From NCBI GenBank assembly GCA_029379385.1, contig CM055607.1, positions 17,670,001 through 17,734,000 of the forward strand: a stretch of DNA of 64,000 bases. Direction: 5' to 3'. The notes below the pieces were generated by a model. It had not been told where the DNA came from. It was given only the letters and a program-made list of their open reading frames with translations, and ran no database searches. Of the stretch, positions 36,230-50,600 are shown in pieces. The translations under genes and the position numbers were made by a program. Each line of letters begins with the position of its first letter. The stretch's first letter is position 1. The stretch comes from Quillaja saponaria. Lineage: Eukaryota; Streptophyta; Magnoliopsida; Fabales; Quillajaceae.

Positions 36230-37690
36230 TAAATACATTTCTGTTTATATTTGTTTTTTGTTTTTTGTTTTTACAGTTATATTACCTATTTGCTTGCACC
36301 CCTTTTTGAGTAATGTTAGATTGAAATGACAAAACAGGGGTAAATAGTTTGAAATCCACTCAAATATATATATATATATTTTAACAAATACTTAAAATTT
36401 AAGCACAGTTAACGTAAGGCTATGTTTACGATTTTTTATATCTAATCAATTATTTAATATATGTCACTGAATATGATAAAAAAATCTAAAATAAGATTTT
36501 AATAATGTTGAAATAAGGTTATTCTCTTAATTATATTATGACTTATAAAATAAAAAAAATAATGAACTAAAATTGAAATTCTCATATTGTCTCAATTTCT
36601 TTATTTTTTTTCACATGCTCTTTTTCTTCCTTGAGATTTTTTTTTGGTCAAAATTATACCAACAAAAGATTTTTCTTTTTATAAAAAAATTAAAATATTT
36701 GACTTCATTTCAATTGCCACTAATTTTTTTTTAAAGTTAATATTATATAAAAAAGTATTATAAATATATTATTTCTTGTCATTTGAATTAGTATAATATT
36801 CTTTTTGTTTTTTTTAAATTGTTATGATATATATATATATATACCGGTATCTGTATCTATATTATTATTATTATTATAATAAAAGCCACGTACTCTTTTA
36901 ATCTCATACTATATAATATACACATATTTAAATTATTTAAAAAATAAATTCAATTAATAAAATCATAATCACTTAATAACTATTAAATAATAATATATCT
37001 ACTTTCCTACTCTCATACTCTCTCTCACCCTCTCACTTTCCTATTATTTTAATATATAAATATTTCTTTTATCAATTTAAATTAAAGATAAAATATGTAA
37101 TAAAGACATTATGCATGCAGGCCACTAATATAACTAAAATTAAAATAATTTAACGAAAGTGTAGTAGCTTGGAATCAAATTCAAAAAATATATATGACCA
37201 TAAATATAAAATTATTTATAAATTATATAATTTTTTTTTTTCATAAATCATATATTGCATCTTATATCCGAACATATACCAAACTTATGATAAGATAAGT
37301 GATTATTTGTATATATCGTAATTTTTATAAAATATGTTATCTTATTTTATCATAAAAGTGTGGCCAAATATAACATAATATTATATGCAGTTATTATAAT
37401 AAAATGTTTATTTTAACAAAAACTAGATTAAAGGAAAACTCTATTTCAAGCACTAGATGGTTTTCCTCACAACTCAAACATTTGAAATTCTGTAGTGGGC
37501 GAAACTTTAAGATTTTACAAATAAGTTTTAAGGAGATAATTTATATTTACAATTGTAAAGTTTAAATATTTCCTATATACTTTAGAAAAAAATTAACTGA
37601 TAATGGTTGTAAAGTGATAGTTAAACCTCATGTTCATAAAATAAAAACCTGCAAACCATAAAATGGAAATTTACCCTATTCGAACTCCTG
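36230..37690. promoter_or_regulatory. Shared upstream region of the divergent VPS55 and SPY genes
   Basis: About 1.5 kb of AT-rich DNA between two head-to-head genes. It has TA microsatellites at 36365-36381 and 36826-36844 and an ATT run near 36861-36875. No open frame. Both promoters must lie here, but no individual element can be assigned with confidence. Confidence 0.45.
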
Positions 37691-38685
37691 CCTCCCCCAA
37701 AATCTGTTTGCTGCTTCGTCCCTCCTGACCACTTGCTCTGCCTCGAACACTTTTTACTGCAGTGTCAGTGACGCCTTCAACTTTTGTTCTGAAGAAGAAG
37801 ATTGTCGATCTACTAATTCGAGGTCAGCTTGTGGCATTTCAGAATTGAATGTGGATAGAATTCGTTTAAATTTAGGGATTAAGATATTTGGTTGATTATT
37901 CTGGTGATGGGTTTTTTGCTTTCTTCATAAATTTTGATATGCATCTTGAATTTCTTCTCATCGTTTCTCACCAGCTCCATGACTTCCTTCTCAACCTTAT
38001 GATACGTTAGACAATCGGTTTCAAGATCAACGCCCACCATTTTCTGAAGGAAAGGAAGAAGATTTACCCTCCCGGTTGCTCAGCCTTTCTTTCTTCATCT
38101 TAAACAAAGGAAAATCTTGTAAACGGAATTCGGTATTGGGCTTTCATCATCTTCTCAGCTTCCTGCAGAATTGTTGTTTACTATTCCTTTTGATCCTCGT
38201 TGGGTTCTGCGAAAGGTTGGAGCTCTGAATATCTGGGGTAGAGTTAGGTTTAGTGTGAGGGAGGATTGTGGGTTTGTGTCAGGAAGTGGAGGAGTTAGGG
38301 GATAAGAGGGAGATAGTGAAATTCTTACTTTCCTCACCTAACCAACCAGAAAAGCAGGCAACACCATCAAGGTTACACCTTCTCCGTGAGTACAGTAGGA
38401 ATGAACAAATTCACATAGCAATTTGAATGAATAGTGAGTACTGAGACATTTGTCATTGTGCAGCTCACAATCTGAAAACTCGGGCTTAGTATGTTTTAGG
38501 GAAAGTAGATTTATCTTTCTGAACTGATTGTTTCTGAAACTTCAGGATTGATGCTGTTAGCATTTTTTCGCATAAAGGAGTATTGGCATTTCATTCAATC
38601 ATAGGTTGTCATCTGTTAATGGTTTTATTTGTGGTCTTAGAATGCTAAGACTCCTGGTGAATCAGTGACTGCTATTTGAATCCTG
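37690..38685 (+). other. Probable SPY 5' UTR with a 5' UTR intron
   Basis: Composition changes at about 37690 to mixed CT-rich leader-like sequence. A good acceptor (ggtcttag, ending at 38640) lies 45 bases before the start codon, suggesting that a leader exon near 37.7-38.1 kb is spliced to 38641. An in-frame TGA at 38677-38679 excludes any upstream start in that exon. Confidence 0.45.
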
Positions 38686-41600
38686 ATGATGTGGACGGAA
38701 AGTAATGTGGAGAGTGAGAGAGAGAGGGAGCCAACTGGGGATAACGGTTTCATAAAAGTAGAACAGCCTTCTACTGGTACTAGTGGTGCTCTTGCGGGTA
38801 TTGGTTCAGCCAATAAGAAATTTGAAGGGAAAGACGCGCTTTCTTATGCCAACATTCTACGTTCTAGGAACAAGTTTGCTGAAGCACTTGGTCTGTATGA
38901 GAGGGTTTTAGAGACTGATGGTGGAAACGTGGAGGCTTACATTGGAAAAGGGATTTGCCTGCAGATGCAGAATATGGGACGGCTTGCTTTTGATAGTTTT
39001 TCTGAGGCTATCAGGCTGGACCCTCAGAATGCATGTGCCCTCACACATTGTGGTCTTCTGTACAAGGAAGGAGGTCACCTTGTGGAGGCAGCTGAGGTAT
39101 GTGCATGCCAATCAAGTAACTTGTATCATGAAATAGCATAAAAGTGTTCTTTTGGCTGTTTATATTAATAGAGTTTTGTTTGGGACTCTCGGTGACAAAA
39201 ATGCAGTTCTTCCCCCTAATTGGCACTTTTCGTTTTCTTATATGAAGCTTGCCATCCCTTAATCCAATGCAGTATAAATTACTTGCTAATATGATTTCAA
39301 TGGTCTCATATGCCAAACTAAATATAGTGTAGGCAGATAAGACAAATATGGTAGAGCAACATTTGTCCAAGCTCTGAGTATGTCCGGTATTTTCATATAC
39401 CATTAAAAGGTGTCAGATTTGTCGGCCATATCATTAGGCCTATGTTCCGGAGAAATATATGATGTTTGATTTTACTGCAACAGATTTTAGTACTACCTAA
39501 TTATGTTATTTTCTGCTGACAAAGTTTTACTTTGAAAGGATAATCTGCAGCCAGTATAAAGAACGTAACACTTTATTTGTTATCCCCAAAATCCTTCTAA
39601 TTATAAATGTCATTGAACTCAATCTGTTTAGCTTGAAAGATTTGTAATTCGGGCTTAAGCTGAAGTGTCCTGGAGTTTCTTGAGTGCACATTTCTCTTGG
39701 AACACAATAAGCTATGGGTACCCAAAATCCTTCTAATTATAAATGTCATTGAACTCAATCCGTTTAGCTTGAAAGATGTGTAATTCGGGCTTAAGCTGAA
39801 GTGTCCTGGAGTTTCTTGAGTGCACATTTCTCTTGGAACACAATAAGCTATGGGTATTGATAAAAGTTTGCAAACACTGCAACTAGAAAGCTGAAGGCAT
39901 GAATGTCATGTTAAATAGGACAACTAATTATCCTCCTCACTCATTATCCTATTATGCTATCCTCATTATGTATTCCGCATGGGTTTGATTGCACTTCTGC
40001 ATATCCCTGCAAGGTAGCAAGTTTCTCATGGATTTAGCTCATGGATTGCACTTCTGCATATCCCTTCAAGGTAGCAAGTTTCTCATGGATTTAGCAAGTT
40101 TCTCATGGTTGCATGTTGATGTCAAACTTCCTGCATGTTTCGACCCCCTCCCTGAAGAGACTAAACACTGGCTTAATTGTTAGGTTGGAGACTCAGTTTT
40201 GCTTAATCTTTCACAACTCTCCCCCTGTCCAATCTGTTTTGGGGTCAACATAGTTCAATAAAGATATAACCTCTAGTTGCATATTATGCTTACCCATGTT
40301 ATTAAAGTATTTTCTGTCTTCCTTATTTTATTATTGTATTGTAAATTCTGTTGGCCAGTCATTTGTCTCTAAATAAATCACCAAGGCCTGATCGTTTTAC
40401 TTTGAGCAGTCATATCAGAAGGCACTGAAAGTGGACTCTTCATATAAACCAGCTGCGGAATGCCTAGCTGTTGTTTTAACAGATATTGGTACCAATATAA
40501 AGCTTGCTGGCAACACTCAGGAGGGAATTCACAAATATCATGAAGCTCTCAAAATAGATCCACACTATGCTGTAATTTCTCTCTTTCCAACTTTCTGATT
40601 CCGTTTTACTGTAGTTTTTAAAATTTAGTTTATGAATTTTCTTTTGTATGAAAAGAAATTATAGGAAGAAAGAAAGAAATACATGAGAGGACAAGAAGTC
40701 CTTTTAAGCATAAACATAAATGAAAAATAGAAATGCAAGCTAAAACAATAATGCTTGCCAATCACGTTACATATCTACTAAAGAAACACCCTATAAAAAG
40801 CTCCTGAAGCAGAACACCAAAAAGAAGCGAGAAAGACAATCTTATCCCAAAGAAAATGCCATGGGAGACGACGACGGAAGAAAATCCTTGCATTACGTTC
40901 CAACCATACTCCCCATAGTTTATGAATTTGTTCATTTTTTTGGTTTACATGATGTGGATTTTGTTCTTATGACTCTTGACATGCAGCCAGCATATTATAA
41001 CCTCGGTGTTGTTTATTCTGAAATGATGCAATATGACATGGCCCTTGCTTTCTACGAGAAGGCTGCATTGGAGAGGCCCATGTATGCTGAAGCATATTGC
41101 AATATGGGGGTGATTTTTAAAAACCGTGGTGATTTGGATTCAGCTATTGCTTGTTATGAGAGGTAACCTCCCAATGGGATAAGCTTGATATTCGCTGAAT
41201 CTTTTTGTATTTCTTTGTATGATTTGAGCCTTGCATTTAGTTGCTTTATCTTGTTTACTTAATAACAATATGTCACACATGCTTGCTTGATGTTTTGTGT
41301 CAGGTGTTTAGCTGTTTCACCCAACTTTGAGATTGCAAAAAATAATATGGCTATAGCTTTGACAGATTTGGGAACAAAGGTATTTCTCTCGTTTGTGCTC
41401 TAGTGATCTTCCTTTCAATCATCTTGCATTGAAGAGAAAATGAGAGTACTACTTATAGTGGTTTGGACATTTTCAACGTAGGCCTGTGGATGTTGTAGTT
41501 AGGAGAGGTGACTTGGTGCAGGTGGAAGGGGTTAGGCGGGGTAGAGGGAGACCAAAATTATATGGGGTAATCCTGGGGAGCATGCCATTGTTCTGGGCAT

Positions 41601-44600
41601 CACTAAAAATAATGCAATGAATCGATGCAATTGGAGAAAAATGATTTATGTAGCCAACCTTAACTTTTTGGGATATAAGACTTAGTTCAGTTGAGTTTCT
41701 TTGCATATTTTGCAGAAATGTTACTACCAATACTTCTTTTATTAGCAACGCACACATCTGTTATTTTGTAAGTGTACTAGTTGAAAGACTGGAAATAATC
41801 AGACCGGTATCCAAGGCTAATATATCCTACATATCTTTGATCTTCTCATAAACTGTAATATTAAATGATGCAAATAAAATTATAATAAGTGCATGTTGAA
41901 AGTATCTTCTTAAGCTTATGCAAATGATTTTTAACGAACAAAAAATCATTTTTATGTGGTTTTTGGGAAGTATAGAACCTCTATCTTTCTTCCTTGTGGA
42001 TTTTGGAAGTGTCATTAAAAAAAGTATAAGTTATTTAATACCTTGTCATGCAAAATGATATCGGGACTCACCACATTGCTTTAATTACATTTATTATTAT
42101 TTTTTATTATGCATGTTTGGTTGCTGATCTTCACCATTTAAGATAACTAATTGCATATATGGATCAAAATGGTCAATTTACGCTTGCTTTTTTCCTCTTC
42201 TGTATCATATCTATTCGAACATTGGTTTTGTTTGGGTATTACCACTTGGGACTCCATGCATTGCTCTAATTTAATTCATTGATAATTTTTATTTTGCATA
42301 GCTGGACACTGATTAAGGTAACTACTTGCATATATTGATCAAATCATGAATTTACGTTTGATATTTTCCTTTTCTATATCATATCTATTCGAACATTGGT
42401 ATGGGTTGGGTTTTAATAACATCCTCTAACAACTAAAGAAGTTTACTATGAATGATATGGATTTAAGTGATAAGGAAGATATGTTTGCGAACATGGTAGA
42501 GGGCAATATATCCTTACATGTGAATGACAAAAGAGAATTCATGTAGAAGGTTCCTATAATACCCAAAAAAAAAAAAAAAATAGTGTCCCATATTGATTGT
42601 GGGAGATGGGATTGTATTATTTATAACTCATAAAGACCAATTATTAAGTGTCATAAGACTAGCATTTTAACCCATATGGTGTAGGTTGCGGATTCTTTGG
42701 TACTTGGGCCAGGTGGGTTTGGGGCTTTACAAATGGTATCAGGTCCAATCTAGTACTAACACCTAAGTGGGCGTAGGCCACTGTAGCTCGAGTTTTGTTT
42801 GGGCCTTGATGAGGATGTCAAGGATTTAAGTGGGGGTGTTTGTGACACCCCAGTCTGTGGTCTATGTGTGGGGTTGATATATGCTGAGTCCTACATCGAA
42901 TGTATATTGGGTTGATTCAGGCTATATAATTAACAAGGACCAACTACTTTCAGGCTAGCATTTTAACCCATGTGGTGTGGGTTAGGAATTCCTTGGTACT
43001 TGGGCCAATTGAGCTTGAGGCATTATAGTTCCTGTTCGTTTTGGTTATAAATTGCTTAGGTGCACCAAAATATGTTGTTGTGATAAGATTCCCTAGGCTT
43101 TACTTGTAAAAACAATGCCCAAAGTTTTGCGTTCTTTCGTTGTTATTTATAGTACTTAGTCATTTGAGCATCAATTTTCTTTTCTAATTTGGATTTGCCA
43201 ATATTTCTGTTTAGGTTAAATTGGAGGGGCACATCAATAACGGTGTGGCATTTTATAAGAAAGCTTTGTATTATAATTCACAGTATGCTGATGCCATGTA
43301 TAATCTTGGGGTTGCGTATGGTGAAATGCTTAAATTTGACAAGGTAAGTCTCATATGCATGCAAGAGTATACATTGACACAACCCCATGCAGGGATACAC
43401 TTATTAACAAATCACAAGAATGATACACATACATTCATATTGTAAATACACTTAAAAACAAATTCCTCTATTTATTGTTGGTTGATTTCTACTCTGTTAG
43501 GCAATTGTATTCTATGAGCTTGCTTTCCACTTCAATCGTAATTGTGCCGAGGCATGCAACAATTTAGGAGTTATTTACAAAGATAGAGACAACCTTGATA
43601 AAGCTGTAGAATGTTACCAGGTAAATATTGAAACTTGATGTCATTAATATATGTTCTACTATTTCTTGCGTACGTGAAAGTATCATTGTCATTTTTGTTG
43701 TCATTTTGCAGAATGCTTTGTCAATCAAGCCTAACTTTTCTCAGTCATTGAATAATCTTGGTGTTGTTTACACTGTTCAGGTTAAGTATTGAGTAATTCC
43801 TGATGATGGATTCTGAATTGACCAAATGCCTTTTAGACAGTGCCAATTATTGATTTTTTGTTTATTTTATTTTTTATTTTCTTATCTGTTTACAGGGTAA
43901 AATGGATGCTGCAGCTAGTATGATTGAGAAAGCTATTATTGCAAATCCCACATATGCAGAAGCATACAATAATTTAGGTTTCTCTCTCTCAGTTCTCTGA
44001 TTATTTGCCTTGGTTATATTTGTGGAGCTGTTTATCAAAATCTGTCCCTTGATATTGTAATTTTACCATGACATGGAAGTGATTTCTTAGTTAAAACTGC
44101 TTTTTCCAGGATAGGCTTCTAAATGTGATATATGGCTCCTCTTAATCTGAACTTTACAGTTAAATTTTGGGAAAATTGTCTGAATTATCATCCGTTTGAT
44201 TTGAAGTTTGTAAGTTTATTGATAATTATGAATGGTGAAACGGTCATCTTCAATAACATGGTTGTCTATCATAACCTTCAAAATAAGTGATGATTCAAGT
44301 TCTTTGCTATTCTGACAAACATGGCTACAGAAGGTGGAGAAAAGCATGCCCATATAGGTGTATGAATTTACATCTGCTTTACCATTGATCAAATAATCTT
44401 TGGATGGAAAGCTTTGAACTGATACCATAAAAACATATATACTTCATCCATAATTAGAGGTGGAACAAGAAAGCTTGTGGGAAAGCACATGTTGAATCAT
44501 ATGCTATCCTGAAACTAGGGAAGCAAAAACTGAGTTTTGGGATCAAGCAGATACTATGCCGAGTATGTTATAAGAATATCGTGGGAGAGTGGTTTACTAA

Positions 44601-47600
44601 TCCCTTCCATGGATTCTTCTGCATATAGAGCATTCTGAGTTTTTCCCCTAAAATTTCTGGAAGATTTGGGATTATTTCTTTTAGTAACAGTAGCACATGT
44701 TAAAAGCTGCCCTAGACAGTATGCCATGTGCAGCTCGTATTCTTATTTTTCTGTATTCTTGTTTTGTAGGAGTTCTTTATAGGGATGCTGGTGATATATC
44801 TCTGGCTATCAATGCGTATGAGCAATGCCTTAAGATAGATCCTGATTCTCGGAATGCTGGTCAGGTATTGTAAATTATGTGGAATGTAACTTCTTACTAG
44901 CTTCTTTAAGTGATAAGTTGTTGTGATCCAATAGTTGAACTTTTTAATGTTACATAGATGTAGACATGTAAGGCTCATAGGAAATTATTTGTTTCTGAAT
45001 AGGGTTTCAATAAAGGATTTTTTTTTTTTGGTTGTGAGGATATACTTTTCTCTCCCCTCCGTGCAAAAAAGAAAAAAGAAAAAGAAGGGGAACTTAGATG
45101 TTCTTCACAGGTCATTTGGAACTGACCTGGCATCTGCAGTCTGCACATGCTCTGGCTAAATTTACTAAGAGGTGTCACACATTGTTTCATCTTATTCATG
45201 TCACTTTTTGGATGATAGTGGTTTGGTGAGTAAGAGTAGTCATAACTATTGGATTTTATTGGACTTTTGCATGAATGCCATCAAAGTCATAATTCTTTTT
45301 CCTACATGGAGGATAACTTCAAACCTTATTGTTGACATATTGGATTCTATGGATAACCCTTGATGTTCATTTAAGATTATCCTTGTTGATTAGCCATGTC
45401 TTGTTAATTTTCTTTAACCTTTGGAGTTTTCTTCAAATATCAGAAAGTAAAAGAATATAGGGACTGACTTCTTTTCTTTTTCTCCTCCAAATTTTTGACC
45501 TTATTTTTCTGGGGTATCTACCAAAATGGATTTATATTTCATTGACACGACTGCATTAGGGGCTTAGCAGTTCTGAAAGTGGATATGTTTCCTCCAGATA
45601 TCTCCCATCATATTTTCCATTCGATTGCATAACCGTTATATTTGCAATTTAGCTGCTTCTGATGGTATTTATTTTGTTGCAGTTCTGTTAGGGCCTTTTG
45701 AATTGAATTTTAAGTAGTCTATCAGTGGTCAATTAGTATGATAAAGGGAACCAGTATCTTACATTGAATGTTTGTTAGGACTTTTCTGTATTAACAGTTA
45801 TTGACATCTCAATCTGGTTTGAATTTTTGTGTGCAGAACCGGTTGCTTGCAATGAACTACATAGATGAAGGACATGATGACAAGCTTTATGAGGCTCACA
45901 GGTTACAGCAAATTCCTATGAATCTTTTGCTTCAGTACTTTTGATTGTTGATGGAAACAGTATTTTGTTAATTAGAACTGTGTTGGCAACTTTATTAATT
46001 AGTCATAACTGTGTTGCACAATTCTAATTTTCCTAGGCCATGGAGGAAAGATTACATCATCTTGTAAAGAGATATTTACTATATCCATTATGTGAGAATT
46101 CTTGTCAGAATATTTGGAATACTCTGCCTGCTCAAAATTTTTGGTATAATATTTTTATCCATTGGTAGAGGAACAGCCAGAGAGGATGCATGTCCTGGTA
46201 GTTAATCACTTCTCATAGGGCATTGATTGCAATAAGAGAAAAAGAAGAGAAAGAGAAGAGAAAGGAAATGGAAACATTATAATCTTCCACATATTTCATG
46301 TATTGGCTATCTAGTGAAGCATTACATTGATGTATAAAAGAACTTGGAAGTTGGTTAAACCAACTAAACACGAAGGCTTGAAAGCTACTTTAACTGTAAA
46401 GATCAAAGGTATTGTATACAATTGTAAGATGAGATGTTCGCCAGCTATCAACTTCTTAACTCATAAGTACCTTCTGCTTCTGGACCGCTAAACTTGATTG
46501 GGTTGCTTTTGGATATTGTACTGTGGACATCCTTGCAACTTACTATGTTCCAAAGTTTCATAGGTGGCTTACTCGTCTAATGGCTGCGCCTGTCCCTTTT
46601 TAGTTTGTATATGTTTCTTTTCTTTTTATCTTTTTTGGGTGTTAAACTATTGTTGGATATTCTTGTCTCATTTAGAGTATAGGTTGATCCCAGCAGATGG
46701 GTGAACTCATCCATGCATCATATGCACGGGGTTTCTGGAGAGTCAAACATGAGATGGTTAGCTTTTGAAACATTGTCATGGTCATTCAAGTGCCTTCGCT
46801 GATAACAGGAATTTCCTAGTATGATGTTGAAAGTTACTTGAGTAAACTTCATTAGGCTCTTTTGCCATTAGATCATGGAACCCTAATTGAATTTTACTGT
46901 TCATAAATGAGTGTGTTTCATTTATTTGCATGTATTTCTTTCCTCCTTTGCAATCTGTGCATGTTATCCAGTGTTGATTTTGGCTGTTTTACATGTTTAG
47001 AATTTGATATTTAGCAATTCATACATGCTTTGTGCCTTCTTTTACTTTGACAATTTATAGTTATGTATAGCACTAGCATGCCATGAAGCTCTAGATGAAG
47101 CTTTGCCTAAATTTATGTCTCTGCAGGGACTGGGGTAGGCGCTTTATGAGGTTGTATCCACAATACACACAATGGGAAAACCCAAAAGATCCTGAACGAC
47201 CTCTTGTGATAGGATATGTATCACCTGATTATTTTACTCATTCCGTATCATATTTCATAGAAGCCCCTCTCGTCTATCATGACTATGGAAATTATAAAGT
47301 GGTTGTTTATTCTGCAGTTGTCAAGGTATCAATCTTCTTGGGAATATCTAACAGACTGCTTCTGTATTACTTGTTTATGTTGCTTGGGAATGACTGCAAT
47401 ATGTATTTCCATTCAGGCATTTGATTATTTTCAACTTCACCTTATTACTTCACATATTCTCCTACACAACAATTTGTTTAAATTAGAATAGATTTGATTA
47501 CTTTTCGTACGTAGACCTAGAAGAAAAGTTCCATAGAAGATCTACTTTTTACATGCGAATATTGTTTGCATCTACTTTTCTTGGTCCTCCAATGATTTTA

Positions 47601-50600
47601 ATAGATATTGCTTGTTTCTTTTCACAAAATGCATCAGTGGAAGAAGCTTCTATTTGGTTGGGTGACCTAGGTGGTATACTAAAAGAAGTACTGGGTTTTA
47701 AGTAGAACTCGTTTCATACAGAAGTTCAATTGATTGGTTTATAGTATATGATGATATTTTTTTGGCCGTAAGTATATGATGACTCTTGAAAAGAAGAAAA
47801 TTTACTTTAAAAGCAATTATGTATCATTAATTCGATAAAGTTGTTTTTCTAATTTTTTGAACCATCTGGATTATACTATAGATAATAAAAGATTGGAACT
47901 TCAGTGAGATCTTTGGTTCAAGTCTAACTCTCTTTCGTTCTGCTTTCCTATTATTATTCAGTTATGGTTTGGTAACCATGTGTAGGTTAAGATGTTAAAT
48001 CCTTTTTATCTTTTCCCGATTCCTGAGAAAATAGATTATCTGCAAACGAATCCTGAGGGAAAGCAAGATGGATAAGCCTAGACATTACAAAAGGAATCCT
48101 AGTGGGGAATTATGAGCCTTTTTATTTTCAATCCTGTCTATGTTGCTCATGGTTCAATCAGGCATTGGTCACAGGACTATCAATTTGTGTTCCCTAGTGG
48201 ACCAGCCTGATGGTTTGTCCAATAACTGAGCACCATGGTAACATAAAACTAGCTTGAACCATAAGAATAGAGTCCTGTCAAGATAGTTTCATTTATTGCT
48301 AAGGAATGCTTGTTGCCTGTGCCTGTAGGGGATTATTTGAGTTAAACCCCATCAGAGAAGATCTGCTTCCTTTTAAATACATAATCAGACTGTTATGGAT
48401 TTAAGCGAGTTGGTTTGGTCTCTGGGTGTTGGATCTAACTTGGTTCCTGAAAGGTTGCAGTGTTGCACCTTATCCTCACCCATTGGAGCAAACTGGTCTT
48501 TTTTCTTTACCTAGCTGAGGCAATAAACTCTGGATTCTGGATAAGCTAGAATATCACTAGCATTGTAAATGTTTGAACGTGTAAGTTTGATATGCCACAC
48601 ATTGCAGCTGTAGTTGCTTTGATACCTGGCATTCAAATAGGTTCGCATTCATCAGCCAGACAGCGTTTTGGATAAACACAGTCTTTTATATGTAGAATCC
48701 TATACATCCGTGTGGTTGAGGTTTTTGGACTTGCTTTCAATGGCTTGGAAGGAATCTATTTCATAGATAATTGATATATTTTGGCTTAAGTGAAAATCTG
48801 TACCTTGTTCTGAACCCAAATCTATTGCTTCTCCTTACTACATGTGGCACAATAATTCTAACATTCGTCTGTGTCTCCTATTGGTTAAAGTGTCCATTCA
48901 TTTTAACTTTTTTTGTAATTAGGTTTATCAAGTCTGCCACCACGTTCATGCCTTGGTATTACTTCTTTTTGTTTATGAGTGACATTTTGAAATCAATTTC
49001 AGAAAAACAATAAGAAACTCAATTCCCAACCAGTTTCATTTTCCAAAGAAAATGTAGTTCTAATAGGATTAAGACTGAGTATATGGAAGTTTTTTATTTT
49101 TTACCAACAATGTGAGCTTTGAATTTCTTGATGGCCAGAAATTGTCAATTGAATGTTTACTATTATTGGTTGGTCTTAAAACAAGGGTGAAATTCAGAAG
49201 GAAGTTTTGCGGAGAAAGATATTTGAAAGGGGGAAGATTAGTTGTCGTACTTGTTGAGGTTATAGTTTTTTTGTCTCTCACAAGTCAGAAGAATCTCTTA
49301 ATCTTATTACCATTGAATATATATTCAGAGTCTCTAATACAAATACCATAATGGTCTCTGTTATTTCTTTAAGGAAAAATATATCTGAAAAATGAATATG
49401 CTTGATATAAGATGTTAATGTGGATGGTGGCACCATGAAGAAAGATGAGGTGAGAAATGAAGCTTTTTAGTCGATATGTGGGTAGCTTCAAAATTCTTCA
49501 AACTTGAATTGAGGTTGTGTCAAAGAACCACTGACCAACAAGAAGACACCACAAAAACAGCCAACAAATTAAACACGAACATCAACCTGAAATTGGTGCA
49601 CTCGCATCCAAACAATGAAGAGAAGAACCTTAAAAAGAGAGAAAATTAGGGCTAGGTTACTGTTCACGCACCACTGTTCCTCGGTTACTGCTCACATAAA
49701 ATAGTAAAACCCTATATTTGTCAAAACAATGAGCTGTCAAACCCTAAAACAGAATAGGCTTGAAGATGATAGGATTTTAGTGATTTAACCCCATAATATT
49801 TGGTGGCTGCAATGGCCTTTTTTTTTCTTCTTCATGTGGCAGCTAGAGCAAAGAACAAGAGAACTAGTGTTTAGGAGATCAAGCTAGGAATGAGAAAACT
49901 AGGGATTAGATTAAACTCGCTTAGATACATGTTAAGAGTAGAAAAATGGAAAAGGAGCAGATGTTTTGTGTTGGGCACCAAGCAGTTCTGATTGCTTCTT
50001 AGTTAAAAGTTTTTATATTCAGATGAATTCGGGTAGCAGACTTCCTTTTCCTTGGAAATCTGTTTACAAGCTAAGGTGTTGTCGAAAGTTGCTTTTTTTG
50101 TTTGGACAGCCTCCCTAAATTGTATACTAATTGCAGACAATCTGATAAGAGAGGATTTTGTATCGTGAGCTGATGTTATTTGTGCAAAAACAGTGGTGAA
50201 AGTGTTAACCATTTGTTTATTGCCCAAATGCAAGAACCTTGTGGGAATTGGTTTGGACTCTTTGTAATTCATTGGGTGTTGCCTGATACCGTTATGAAGC
50301 TATGTTTAACTGGCTAAGAAAGGAGGTACAAGAAGCAGTAGGCTAGCTTGGCGGCCTGCCCCTCTTTGTTTGATGTGGGTGATTTGGTTAGAGAGGAACA
50401 ATCGTATCTTCAAGAATGAAGTGACTTCACTAGAAAAACTGAAGAGATTGTTTCTTCTTTTGTGGTTTCAATGGATGTCTATTCACCCACCCTTTTATCA
50501 CTTTGGGTCTCCTGCAAATTTCTTACATAGTTTGAATTGTAATTTTGCTTTGTTGTTTTTGATGTGTCTGTACTCACCTTGTGTACAAGTTTTTATATTT

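Noticed and set aside
38908..39403. Two minus-strand open frames opposite SPY exon 1
   Set aside because: They mirror the conserved TPR coding strand and have no independent support.
40861..40986. In-frame ATG and open sequence directly upstream of SPY exon 3
   Set aside because: Conserved SPY sequence continues only from 40987 after a good CAG acceptor; the upstream part is intron sequence that happens to be open.
49069..49351. Overlapping frames on both strands in SPY intron 11
   Set aside because: No motif on either strand; likely chance frames inside the intron.
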